From the NCBI RefSeq assembly GCF_041358175.1, contig NZ_JBGKBE010000006.1, forward strand, positions 1-64,000: a stretch of 64,000 nucleotides of DNA, written 5' to 3'. Of the stretch, positions 44,412 through 52,461 are shown piece by piece; the first letter of the stretch is position 1, and the number at the start of each line of letters is the position of its first letter. The position numbers were made by a program, and so were the translations under genes. The notes below the pieces were generated by a model, which saw nothing but the letters and a program-made list of their open reading frames with translations, made no database searches and had not been told where the DNA came from. The stretch comes from Muriicola sp041358175. Its GTDB lineage: Bacteria; Bacteroidota; Bacteroidia; Flavobacteriales; Flavobacteriaceae.

Positions 44412-45245
44412 ATGAAGACAAAAGTTCTTTTAATAACTGTAGTGTTTCTGACCACATTGAATTCCTTCGCCCAACGCGGAGTAAGGATAGGATACGTGGA
44501 CATGGAATATATCCTGGAAAATGTAGAAGAATACAGGGAAGCCAATGAGCAACTTGAGAATAAAGTGCAAAGGTGGAAACTGGAGATTGAGGAAAAGAAG
44601 GGGGTAATAGACCAGATGAAGAATGATCTGATGGCAGAAAAAGTACTGCTTACTGATGAGTTGATAGCAGAGCGAACTGAGGAAATTCAGATTCTTGAAA
44701 GGGAAATGCTCGAATATCAGCAGGACAGATTCGGACCGAACGGAGATCTGGTGCTACAAAAGCGAAGGTTGATTCAACCTATCCAGGACCAGGTGTTCAA
44801 TGAAGTACAGGCGATAGGAGCTAATAAAAAGTACGATTTTATTTTCGATAAATCTGCGGATGTCGTAATGTTGTACTCCGAAAAAAGGCACGATATCAGC
44901 GAATTAGTGTTGAGAGGTATCGCCAGAACAAGGAGGGTTAGCAAGCCCAATAAAGCAGCTGAAAAAGCCCGATTGGCAGCATTTGAAAAAGCAGCAGCAG
45001 AGGAAGATGAAGAAATGACCGATGCGCTTAAAGAGCGACTTGAGAAAGCTGAGGAAGCCGAAAATATCCGAAAGCAATCAGCAGAGGAAAAAAGGGCAGA
45101 GCAGTTAAAACTTCGGGAAGAACGCCGGAAGGCATATGAAGAACGCAGAAAGAAATTATTAGAAGAACGCGAGGCCAAACGCAAAGAAAAAGAAGCCGAA
45201 AGAGCTAAGCAAACTGAAAAGAAAAAAGACACAATAGATCAATAA
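44412..45245 (+). CDS. OmpH/Skp family periplasmic chaperone, long form
   Basis: A 277-residue exported protein. The signal peptide (MKTKVLLITVVFLTTLNSFAQ) is followed by the OmpH core: RIGYVDMEYILENVEEYREA, a long coiled coil, and YDFIFDKSADVVMLYSEKRHDISELVL. Residues about 185-277 are an extra Glu/Lys/Arg-rich, strongly helical tail absent from the second copy and from E. coli Skp. Skp trimers hold unfolded barrel proteins on the way to BamA, whose gene lies 93 bases upstream. Confidence 0.92.
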   Translation: MKTKVLLITVVFLTTLNSFAQRGVRIGYVDMEYILENVEEYREANEQLENKVQRWKLEIEEKKGVIDQMKNDLMAEKVLLTDELIAERTEEIQILEREMLEYQQDRFGPNGDLVLQKRRLIQPIQDQVFNEVQAIGANKKYDFIFDKSADVVMLYSEKRHDISELVLRGIARTRRVSKPNKAAEKARLAAFEKAAAEEDEEMTDALKERLEKAEEAENIRKQSAEEKRAEQLKLREERRKAYEERRKKLLEEREAKRKEKEAERAKQTEKKKDTIDQ

Positions 45246-45287
45246 ATTAGAATTCAATAATAACACTCAAATAGTAAATTTAAAGTC

Positions 45288-45797
45288 ATGAAACACGTGA
45301 AGAAAGTAGCAGTAGCCCTTGTATTGTTCGTTGCCGCTACAGGGTTTGTAAATGCACAGAGCTCAGTAGCTCACATCAATGTAACCGAACTTTTATCGGA
45401 AATGCCGGAGATGAAGGCAGCCCAGGCTGAATTAAAGAAATTACAGGAGACCTACAAGGCCGATATAGAAAGCTCAATGACCGAGTTGCGAAACAAGTAT
45501 ACACAGTATCAAAGTGAGGCATCGGCAAAAACCAAAGAAGAAAACGAAAAAAGAGCCGTTGAACTTCAGGGATTTGAAAGGAATATTGGAGAAGCCCAGC
45601 AAGCAGCTCAACAGGAACTTGCCAAAAAACAGGCCGAATTGTTCCAGCCAATTTCCGAAAAAGCCATGGCCGCTATTGAAAAAGTAGCTGCTGCACAAGG
45701 AATAGAATACGTAATGGATTCTACCCAGGGAGGCGGACTTATAGTAGCAAAGGGTAAAGACCTGCTGCCGGAAGTTAAACAGGAATTGGGATTTTAA
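45288..45797 (+). CDS. OmpH/Skp family periplasmic chaperone, short form
   Basis: A 169-residue Skp-like protein of normal family length. Signal peptide: KKVAVALVLFVAATGFVNAQ. Core: SSVAHINVTELLSEMPEMKAAQAELKKLQ, a coiled coil with AQQAAQQELAKKQAELFQPI, and YVMDSTQGGGLIVAKG. It is the second of a tandem pair (42-base gap) and is closed by a strong terminator, so it ends the bamA-ompH-ompH unit. Confidence 0.94.
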   Translation: MKHVKKVAVALVLFVAATGFVNAQSSVAHINVTELLSEMPEMKAAQAELKKLQETYKADIESSMTELRNKYTQYQSEASAKTKEENEKRAVELQGFERNIGEAQQAAQQELAKKQAELFQPISEKAMAAIEKVAAAQGIEYVMDSTQGGGLIVAKGKDLLPEVKQELGF

Positions 45798-45815
45798 TCT
45801 GAAATAAATCCTTAT

Positions 45816-45847
45816 AAAAAACCGTCCTCACAAGGACGGTTTTTTTA
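45816..45847 (+). terminator. Rho-independent terminator after the ompH pair
   Basis: Stem ACCGTCCT / AGGACGGT (45821-45840) with loop CACA, then a run of T. The A run on the 5' side would let it act on the other strand too. Confidence 0.9.
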
Positions 45848-45881
45848 TTTTTATACACCTTTACATTAAAATAAAAACGCA

Positions 45882-46670
45882 TTGGATCGCAGGCCGATTG
45901 GAATTTTTGACTCGGGAGTTGGTGGGATTTCCATCTGGAAAGAGCTCAGAAACAAGATGCCATTTGAAGATACTATCTATCTGGCCGACAGTAAGAATGC
46001 ACCTTACGGGGAAAAATCACCAGAAGTCATCCTCGAACTCAGTATCAAGAATACTGAATTGCTTTTACAAAATCATTGTAAACTCATCGTCGTAGCCTGC
46101 AACACCGCTACTACTAATGCAATAGACCACCTCAGAAAGAATTATACTGTTCCCTTTATTGGGATAGAACCTGCTATCAAACCGGCCGCCCTGCAATCCG
46201 TTTCTGGAAAGGTAGGGGTGCTGGCAACCCGGGGTACCCTCACCAGTGCTTTATTTCACAGTACGGCTAAAAATCACGCAGCAAATATTGAAATTCTTGA
46301 GCAGGTGGGTACCGGACTCGTGGAACTAATTGAGAAAGGGCAGGCACATTCCCAGGAAGTGAGGAACTTATTGAGAAAGTATATTCAAACCATGACAGCA
46401 GCAGGAATAGATCATCTCGTGTTGGGATGTACTCATTATCCTTTTCTGATTCCTATCCTGAAGGATGAACTGCCTGCACATGTAAAGATCATCGATTGCG
46501 GCGAAGCCGTGGCTAAACAAACACAAAAGGTATTAGAGCAACATAAATTGTTGAATACAGGTAAGAGAGAACCCTCATACAAATTCTTCAGCAATACCGA
46601 TGCTGAATTGTTATCCCGGTTTTTAAAAGATGAACAAGGGGAGTTGGAAATTGAGTATCTCGACTTTTAA
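45882..46670 (+). CDS. murI: Glutamate racemase
   Basis: A 262-residue racemase that supplies D-glutamate for peptidoglycan. IGIFDSGVGG at the N-terminus, the two catalytic cysteines Cys73 (VVACNTATTNA) and Cys183 (LGCTHYPFL), and the ADSKNAPYGEK loop are all intact. The only suitable start is TTG at 45882; no ATG precedes the conserved motif. It follows the OmpH terminator and converges with folA (4-base overlap). Confidence 0.96.
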   Translation: MDRRPIGIFDSGVGGISIWKELRNKMPFEDTIYLADSKNAPYGEKSPEVILELSIKNTELLLQNHCKLIVVACNTATTNAIDHLRKNYTVPFIGIEPAIKPAALQSVSGKVGVLATRGTLTSALFHSTAKNHAANIEILEQVGTGLVELIEKGQAHSQEVRNLLRKYIQTMTAAGIDHLVLGCTHYPFLIPILKDELPAHVKIIDCGEAVAKQTQKVLEQHKLLNTGKREPSYKFFSNTDAELLSRFLKDEQGELEIEYLDF

Positions 46671-47161
46671 CGTCGTTTATAGGTAAGGTAGCTAAAGGAT
46701 ACTTTGTGCTTCACATCAGACGGATGGAATTCTTCTCTTAGGAGTTCCCATTCTTTCAGGTCGATTTCAGGAAAATAGGTATCTGCTTCATACTTCCCGT
46801 GCACGCGTGTAAGCTCAATCATATCTGCGTATTCCATGGCCTGGGTGTAAATCTCTCCTCCTCCAATAATATAAGCCTCTTTATCTTTATCCACCACCGT
46901 AAGGGCTTCCTTCAAAGAATGGACAATTTTACAGTTCCCGTACGAAGTGGAATAGGATAAATCCCGGGTGATGATGATATGAAATCTGTTGGGAAGGGGC
47001 TTTGGAAAACTTTCAAAAGTTTTTCTGCCCATTATAATAGGATGACCGGTAGTGATGGCTTTAAATCGTTTAAAATCATCAGGTAAATGCCACAGAAGTT
47101 GGTTGTCCTTTCCCAGCTCGTTGTTTTCCGCCGCTGCTGCAATTATGATAAGAGTACTCAA
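46667..47161 (-). CDS. folA: Dihydrofolate reductase
   Basis: A 164-residue DHFR, normal length. Motifs: IIIAAAAENNELGKDNQLLWHLPDDFKRFK (substrate site with the acidic Asp in LPDD), HPIIMGRKTFESFPKPLPNR (NADPH loop), and YIIGGGEIYTQAM. It reduces dihydrofolate produced by thymidylate synthase, whose gene lies 2.2 kb away. It overlaps the upstream 2TM gene by ATGA and is translated with it. Confidence 0.96.
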   Translation of the reverse strand: MSTLIIIAAAAENNELGKDNQLLWHLPDDFKRFKAITTGHPIIMGRKTFESFPKPLPNRFHIIITRDLSYSTSYGNCKIVHSLKEALTVVDKDKEAYIIGGGEIYTQAMEYADMIELTRVHGKYEADTYFPEIDLKEWELLREEFHPSDVKHKVSFSYLTYKRR

Positions 47162-47547
47162 TCCACTTTTTTTTTTGGAGGTCCGGGATGGGGAAATTCT
47201 TTTTCCAACTGTTTTTGAAGCTCCGCTATTTTTTCTTTTTGTTTGAGAACCAGCTTCTCACGCTGTTCCCTTTCCCAGTCGCGTCCCATAAACGTACTAA
47301 GGATAAATACATTGACCAGATGAACTAAAAGGAGCAGGCTCCAAAACCCTATAGCCCAGTAGGCCCAATCATAGGCTTCTCCGTACTTAAAAACTTTGTT
47401 CATCAATACAAGTCCCACGCTGCCAATCAGGAACCAGACAAAATGACGATACAGATTCTTTTTCTGCCTTATTCGTTCCTGGGCGTATTCGATTTGCTCG
47501 TGTTGTTCGAGGTCTATTCCGGAGCCCTTTTTCGTTTTGGAGAACAT
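47158..47547 (-). CDS. 2TM domain-containing membrane protein
   Basis: A 129-residue protein with a short N-terminal helix (HEQIEYAQERIRQKKNLYRHFVWFLI), two membrane segments (FVWFLIGSVGLVLMNKVF; WAYWAIGFWSLLLLVHLVNVFI), a conserved GRDWEREQ and a charged coiled-coil end. This is the 2TM family, sometimes found fused to LytTR or histidine kinases in Bacteroidota. It overlaps folA by ATGA. Role unknown. Confidence 0.85.
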   Translation of the reverse strand: MFSKTKKGSGIDLEQHEQIEYAQERIRQKKNLYRHFVWFLIGSVGLVLMNKVFKYGEAYDWAYWAIGFWSLLLLVHLVNVFILSTFMGRDWEREQREKLVLKQKEKIAELQKQLEKEFPHPGPPKKKVD

Positions 47548-47686
47548 CTGAATCCTTATCTTTAACTACAAAGATAGATGAAATCGGATTTTAAGAGCCT
47601 GCGAATTAAAAGTAAAATCTTCAAATATTTCGTAGACAAGGGATCCACTGTATATCCTCAATGTATACCTTAAAAAATACCAAATA

Positions 47687-48802
47687 ATGGACATAAATAA
47701 AATCCGGAAATCATTCCCGCTTGTAAAACAATCTCTTTATGCGAACACAGCGGCTATAGGGTTGATGTCTGAAGAACTCCAGGAATGGAGGCAAGAACAC
47801 GATCTCGATTTTTTAATCGGAGGGAGTGAGATGAAAATGGATAGTTTTCATATGATCTCCGGCGTCAGGGATACACTTGGAGAATTCCTTGGATGTGATC
47901 GCAACAGAATTTCACTTAGCCCTAATTTTTCCCTGGCATTAAATACAGTACTTGAAGGTTTGCCAAAAGAAAATAATGTCCTCTTGTTACAGAGCGATTA
48001 CCCATCTGTGAACTGGCCTTTTGAGAGCAGGGACTTTAATTTGACCTATGCAAAAATCGATGATAAAGTAGAAAGCCATATTGAGGAGCAACTGAAGAAT
48101 GGAAAAATCGACGTTTTTGCTTTTAGCCTTGTGCAGTGGGAGAATGGGTTAATGATTTCGAGTGAATTTATCAGGTACATAAGAGAACAGTATCCCGATC
48201 TGTTGATGATAGCTGATGGAACTCAGTATTGCGGAGCTTTTGATTTTAACTTCGATGATTCAGGGCTCGACATCCTGGGCGGCAGTGGTTATAAATGGCT
48301 GTTGGCGGGGACGGGGAACGGGTATATGTTATTTTCCGAACGGGCCTCGGAACGTCTTTCCCTAAAATCGGTTGGTTTTAATTCAGTGAATGGGAATATA
48401 GAGGCGAAAAATGATATTCGACTTGCCAAACGATTAGAACCCGGCCATCTGGACAGTACGTGTTTCGGGAGTCTCGATTTTTCGATTAAAAAACTCATGG
48501 AATGGGATATCAAGGTCATTGAAAAGCACAACAAAGCTTTGATAGAGAAGGCCAGGGAATCACTGCTTGGGCTCAACTTGCTGGAGGAAGCGGTTGCAAA
48601 GCGTAAGACTCATGGTGCCATCCTGAATATCAGGGGAGGAGATAAGCTGTTTTCTTATTTAAGCGATAATAATGTATGTTGTTCCCAGCGTGGTGGAGGA
48701 ATCCGACTTAGTTTTCATCTATACAACTCAGAATCTGATTTAAACACCATTGTGGATATCCTGAAATCAGCCCCATCTTCCTTAGGTTCTTATAAAAATT
48801 AA
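47687..48802 (+). CDS. Class V aminotransferase-fold PLP enzyme
   Basis: A 371-residue fold-type I PLP protein. The PLP lysine is Lys203 in GGSGYKWLLAGTG, the aspartate that contacts the cofactor nitrogen is in LLMIADGTQYCGAFDF, and the C-terminal small domain has GGGIRLSFHLYNS. The sequence is typical of the class V group (cysteine desulfurase-like and kynureninase-like), but I see no specific signature for either; no conserved catalytic cysteine loop is evident. It is a single gene with no informative neighbours. Confidence 0.82.
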   Translation: MDINKIRKSFPLVKQSLYANTAAIGLMSEELQEWRQEHDLDFLIGGSEMKMDSFHMISGVRDTLGEFLGCDRNRISLSPNFSLALNTVLEGLPKENNVLLLQSDYPSVNWPFESRDFNLTYAKIDDKVESHIEEQLKNGKIDVFAFSLVQWENGLMISSEFIRYIREQYPDLLMIADGTQYCGAFDFNFDDSGLDILGGSGYKWLLAGTGNGYMLFSERASERLSLKSVGFNSVNGNIEAKNDIRLAKRLEPGHLDSTCFGSLDFSIKKLMEWDIKVIEKHNKALIEKARESLLGLNLLEEAVAKRKTHGAILNIRGGDKLFSYLSDNNVCCSQRGGGIRLSFHLYNSESDLNTIVDILKSAPSSLGSYKN

Positions 48803-48871
48803 GGGGGTAAAATTACCAATGTTGATATTTTTTACTGAATAATTATGAATTTGATAATAATTCGTTAAACG

Positions 48872-48903
48872 TTGTAAATGAGATATTTAATACATTAATT
48901 TTG
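48872..48903 (+). promoter_or_regulatory. Promoter of the CBM48-like gene
   Basis: TTG (48872-48874), 21 bases, then TAATTTTG (48896-48903): good fit to the Bacteroidota promoter, 24 bases before the ATG at 48928. Confidence 0.7.
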
Positions 48904-48927
48904 CCTCGAATTTTAAAACCTAGTAAG

Positions 48928-49224
48928 ATGGCAATTTCTAAACAATACTTAAAAACTAAACCTGTAGTTAAAGTAACCTTTACTGTACCTGCAGAAGATG
49001 CAAAAAAAGTAGCCGTAGTTGGCGACTTTAACAACTGGAACCCAAAAGGGAGCATGTTGAAAAAACTTAAGAACGGAAACTTTAAAGGAACTTTTGATCT
49101 TCCAAAAGAGAACTCTTATGAATTCCGTTACCTAGTTGATGGGGCTTATGTAAATGAAGCAGAAGCTGATCGTTATCAGTGGAACGATTTCGCCGGTGCT
49201 GAGAACGCCGTACTGGAGCTTTAA
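48928..49224 (+). CDS. Single-domain CBM48/isoamylase early-set protein
   Basis: A 98-residue soluble protein that consists of one early-set immunoglobulin-like domain: KVTFTVPAEDAKKVAVVGDFNNWNPKG, KNGNFKGTFDLPKENSYEFRYLVDGAYVNE and AENAVLEL. The GDFNNW motif is shared with glycogen-binding domains of debranching enzymes and AMPK beta. There is no catalytic domain and no signal peptide. It has its own promoter and terminator, so it is expressed as a single small gene. It probably binds glycogen or another alpha-glucan, or a protein partner; not shown here. Confidence 0.88.
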   Translation: MAISKQYLKTKPVVKVTFTVPAEDAKKVAVVGDFNNWNPKGSMLKKLKNGNFKGTFDLPKENSYEFRYLVDGAYVNEAEADRYQWNDFAGAENAVLEL

Positions 49225-49247
49225 TCCAGGAGGTTAGAAAAAATTAG

Positions 49248-49283
49248 AATCCGGAGTCTGTAAAAGGCTCCGGATTTTTTTTT
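49248..49283 (+). terminator. Rho-independent terminator after the CBM48-like gene
   Basis: Stem AATCCGGAG / CTCCGGATT with an 11-base loop, followed by seven T. It also separates this gene from the convergent thyA. Confidence 0.85.
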
Positions 49284-49316
49284 GTTCATATATAATCAAA
49301 GGATGAATTCTCGGAC

Positions 49317-50141
49317 TTAAACCGCTACCATTCCTTTAATATGGGGATGAGGGTCGTAGTTAAGGAGGGTAAAGTCTTCAAATTTAAAATCGAAAATATC
49401 TTTTACTTCCGGATTCAGGACCATTTTAGGAAGTGGCCTGGGGGTCCTGCTCAGTTGTAGTTCGATCTGCTCCATATGATTGTTGTAGATATGGGCATCC
49501 CCAAAGGTGTGGATGAATTCTCCTGGTTCGTAACCGCAGACCTGGGCAACCATCAATGTGAACAAGGCATAAGAAGCAATATTAAAAGGAACTCCCAAAA
49601 ATATATCGGCACTTCGCTGGTAAAGCTGGCAGGAAAGTTTTCCATCGGCCACATAAAACTGGAAAAAGGCATGGCAGGGAGGAAGCGCCGCCTTGCCTTC
49701 TGCAACATTCTCAGCAAAGGACTTTGAGGAGTCTGGCAGAACACTGGGGTTCCAGGCGGCAACCATCATCCTGCGGCTGTCAGGGTTGTTTTTTAGCTTG
49801 TCGATAAGGTCCTGGATCTGATCGATTCCATCTCCATTCCAGTTCCGCCATTGATGCCCATAGACGGGCCCCAGATCTCCATTTTCGTCCGCCCATTCAT
49901 TCCAGATACGCACTCCGTTCTCCTGGAGGTACTTCACATTGGTATCCCCTTTAAGGAACCACAACAATTCGTGAACAATGGATTTTAAATGCAGTTTTTT
50001 TGTGGTGACCATAGGGAATCCCTCATTGAGGTCGAATCGCATCTGGTAGCCAAAAACAGAAATGGTCCCTGTCCCCGTGCGGTCACTTTTTTTATTTCCT
50101 TTCTCCAGGACGTGTTTGAGCAGGTCGTGATATTGTCTCAT
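49317..50141 (-). CDS. thyA: Thymidylate synthase
   Basis: A 274-residue ThyA that methylates dUMP using methylene-tetrahydrofolate. The nucleophile Cys156 lies in LPPCHAFFQFYV, with RTGTGTISVFGYQMRFDL, YGHQWRNW, and the dUMP-binding LYQRSADIFLGVPFNIASYA. The C-terminal residues MVAV end as in other ThyA proteins. It stands behind the nucleoside transporter gene on the same strand (107-base gap). Confidence 0.98.
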   Translation of the reverse strand: MRQYHDLLKHVLEKGNKKSDRTGTGTISVFGYQMRFDLNEGFPMVTTKKLHLKSIVHELLWFLKGDTNVKYLQENGVRIWNEWADENGDLGPVYGHQWRNWNGDGIDQIQDLIDKLKNNPDSRRMMVAAWNPSVLPDSSKSFAENVAEGKAALPPCHAFFQFYVADGKLSCQLYQRSADIFLGVPFNIASYALFTLMVAQVCGYEPGEFIHTFGDAHIYNNHMEQIELQLSRTPRPLPKMVLNPEVKDIFDFKFEDFTLLNYDPHPHIKGMVAV

Positions 50142-50248
50142 AAATATGTCAAATATGATGTTGTTGTAAAATTAGAAAATCCCTGCCTTAGATTAAATCA
50201 GTGAAGCATGGTTCTTTTTAAAACTTATCAACGAAAGCAGGGCCGACA

Positions 50249-51724
50249 CTACCCCAGGATCATTCCGGCAAATGTGGCGGAGAGAAGTGATGCCAGGGTT
50301 CCTCCTAAAACGGCCTTCATCCCGAATTCAGAGAGCGTTTTACGCTGTCCCGGCGCCAGGGAACCAATCCCACCAATCTGAATACCGATAGAGGCAAAGT
50401 TGGCAAACCCGCAAAGCATATAAGTTGCCATGATAATCGACTTGTTAAAAGAGAAATGGGTGCCACTGCTGAAATCCTTAAGCTCAGCCAGCTGTATATA
50501 CCCTACAAATTCACTGGCGGCCAGTTTTACTCCCAACAATTGTCCCATGAGTAAAACATCCTGTGAATTAACCCCTATCAACCACATCAAAGGCGCAAAT
50601 ATTACACCGAGAATAGCTTCCAGCGAAAGCTGTTCATAAACAGAATTTTCACTAATCCAGCTATTGATGGCGGTAAGATCGCCTGCCCAGCCCAGAATAC
50701 CGTTAATCATGGCGATAAAGGCTACAAAGACTAATAGCATGGCTCCAACATTAACAGCCAGTTTTAAGCCTTCTGTGGTTCCGTTTGCAATGGCATCGAG
50801 GATATTTGCGCCAATTTTTTCCGTGGAGACCTGGATTTCCCTGTTTACATTTTCCGTTTGGGGATAGAGGATTTTTGAGATCACAATAGCCCCCGGGGCG
50901 GCCATAACGGATGCCGCAATAAGGTGCCGGGCAAATTCGAGTCGGAGCTGTTCGTCATTTCCTCCCAGGAAACCAATATAGGCTGCAAGTACGCCCCCCG
51001 CAACGGTAGCCATTCCACCGATCATCACTAAAAGGATTTCAGATTTATTCATCTTCTCCAGGTAAGCCTTGATCAATAAGGGGGCTTCGGTCTGACCCAA
51101 AAAGATATTTCCTGAAACGCTCAGACTTTCAGCTCCCGAGATACCCAGAAATCGGGTAAGCAACCAGGCGAGGCCTTTTACAATCTTTTGGATGATACCG
51201 AGATAGTAAAGAACTGACGTTAGAGCAGAAAAGAAAATGATTGTCGGCAGGATCTGAAAGGCAAAAATATAGCCTATGTTGGGATTGTCGAGATTGAGAA
51301 GGCCACCGAATATAAATTCGCTGCCTGCCATTGTATATTTCAGGATCTCATTAAAAAACTGCCCCAGTTTATTAAAGAACCATTGTATTGCAGGTACTTT
51401 GAGAATTCCTATGGCAAGGGATAGTTGTATGCCCAGGCCTATGGCTGTTGTTTTCCAGTTTATCGCCCTGCGGTTAGAAGAGAACAGATATGCGATCAGG
51501 AGGAGGGCCAGCATGCCCAGAGCACCACGCCAGAGACTATCGAGGGAAAAACCCTGATTAGCAATGATCGGACTCACTATATCAGGAGTAACTTCCTGTA
51601 CAGACAAAACAGAGACTTGAGCCGTACTATCCAATTCCACGCTGTCTATTGTGGGAATCTCTTGACCAAAGCCATGGAAAAACAGTAACATAAAAAGGGA
51701 AAGGATCCAAATTCCTGGCTTCAT
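50249..51724 (-). CDS. CNT-family nucleoside transporter with N-terminal extension
   Basis: A 491-residue protein. Residues 1-60 are an extra N-terminal part that looks like a cleavable signal (PGIWILSLFMLLFFHGFGQ) followed by an exported linker. From about residue 65 it is a concentrative nucleoside transporter: GIQLSLAIGILKVPAIQWFFNKLG, LNLDNPNIGYIFAFQILPTIIFFS, SLSVSGNIFLGQTEAPLLIKAYL and AAPGAIVISKILYPQ, about ten helices. These carriers take up nucleosides with sodium or protons. Neighbours thyA and two deoxynucleoside kinases in the window fit nucleoside salvage. Confidence 0.9.
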   Translation of the reverse strand: MKPGIWILSLFMLLFFHGFGQEIPTIDSVELDSTAQVSVLSVQEVTPDIVSPIIANQGFSLDSLWRGALGMLALLLIAYLFSSNRRAINWKTTAIGLGIQLSLAIGILKVPAIQWFFNKLGQFFNEILKYTMAGSEFIFGGLLNLDNPNIGYIFAFQILPTIIFFSALTSVLYYLGIIQKIVKGLAWLLTRFLGISGAESLSVSGNIFLGQTEAPLLIKAYLEKMNKSEILLVMIGGMATVAGGVLAAYIGFLGGNDEQLRLEFARHLIAASVMAAPGAIVISKILYPQTENVNREIQVSTEKIGANILDAIANGTTEGLKLAVNVGAMLLVFVAFIAMINGILGWAGDLTAINSWISENSVYEQLSLEAILGVIFAPLMWLIGVNSQDVLLMGQLLGVKLAASEFVGYIQLAELKDFSSGTHFSFNKSIIMATYMLCGFANFASIGIQIGGIGSLAPGQRKTLSEFGMKAVLGGTLASLLSATFAGMILG

Positions 51725-51742
51725 ACAGAGAGGTCTAGTAAA

Positions 51743-52372
51743 TCATTTGCGTTTGGAAATTTCGTCCCGTAGCCTGGCTGCCTTTTCATAATCTTCGTTG
51801 GCAACCGCTTTGTCGAGCTCTTTGTGAAGTTCATCCATGCTCAATTCCTTATACGGGGCAGATGAACCCGGATCAATCTCCACGGTTTCACCTTCCTGTA
51901 AAATCTCATCTACGACTATACTGTCATCAACTTCGTCTTTATCCTTTTCCTTGGAAGAGAATTTGAGAAAAATACCCGCTTTATCAAGAATAGTTTTATA
52001 TGTAAAAATGGGAGCGTTAAACCGAAGGGCAAGGGCGATAGCATCAGAAGTACGCGCATCGATTATCTCCTCCACCTTCTCTCTCTCACAGATGATACTA
52101 GAATAAAAAACGCCATCAACAAGCTTGTGGATGATCACCTGTTTGACAACAATATCGAACCTGTCGGCAAAATTTTTAAACAGGTCGTGAGTGAGAGGCC
52201 TGGGGGGTTTGATCTCTTTTTCAAGAGCAATGGCAATGGATTGTGCCTCAAAAGCTCCAATCACAATGGGAAGTTTTCGATCTCCGTCAACCTCATTTAA
52301 AATAAGGGCATATGCCCCATTTTGTGTTTGACTGTAAGATATTCCTTTAATTTTTAATCTAACTAGACTCAT
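51743..52372 (-). CDS. Bifunctional nuclease family protein (DUF151) with UVR motif
   Basis: A 209-residue protein. The DUF151 domain (about 3-130) has KLPIVIGAFEAQSIAIALE, RPLTHDLF and ARTSDAIALALRFNAPIF. The C-terminus (about 175-209) is a UVR-type helix pair (DELHKELDKAVANEDYEKAARLRDEI) as found in UvrB and ClpC. DUF151 members include plant nucleases active on RNA and DNA; bacterial roles are unclear. The ATG at 52372 is preferred to a GTG two codons upstream. It is 18 bases from the nucleoside transporter gene and likely cotranscribed. Confidence 0.9.
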   Translation of the reverse strand: MSLVRLKIKGISYSQTQNGAYALILNEVDGDRKLPIVIGAFEAQSIAIALEKEIKPPRPLTHDLFKNFADRFDIVVKQVIIHKLVDGVFYSSIICEREKVEEIIDARTSDAIALALRFNAPIFTYKTILDKAGIFLKFSSKEKDKDEVDDSIVVDEILQEGETVEIDPGSSAPYKELSMDELHKELDKAVANEDYEKAARLRDEISKRK

Positions 52373-52387
52373 AATCACTCAAATACC

Positions 52388-52435
52388 AAAAAAAGCTGTT
52401 TAAATAGTAAGGATTGTCCCTGGTATTTAAACAGC
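52388..52435 (-). terminator. Rho-independent terminator after etfA
   Basis: A perfect 12-base-pair stem GCTGTTTAAATA / TATTTAAACAGC with a 17-base loop, followed on the minus strand by a T run. It separates etfBA from the bifunctional-nuclease gene. Confidence 0.82.
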
Positions 52436-52461
52436 CCTTTAAAGGCACAAATTAACAAAAA

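Noticed and set aside
44774..45232. 152-codon minus-strand frame in the first ompH gene
   Set aside because: The Ser/Phe-rich translation is the mirror of the Glu/Lys-rich coiled coil of OmpH; no start context or neighbours support it.
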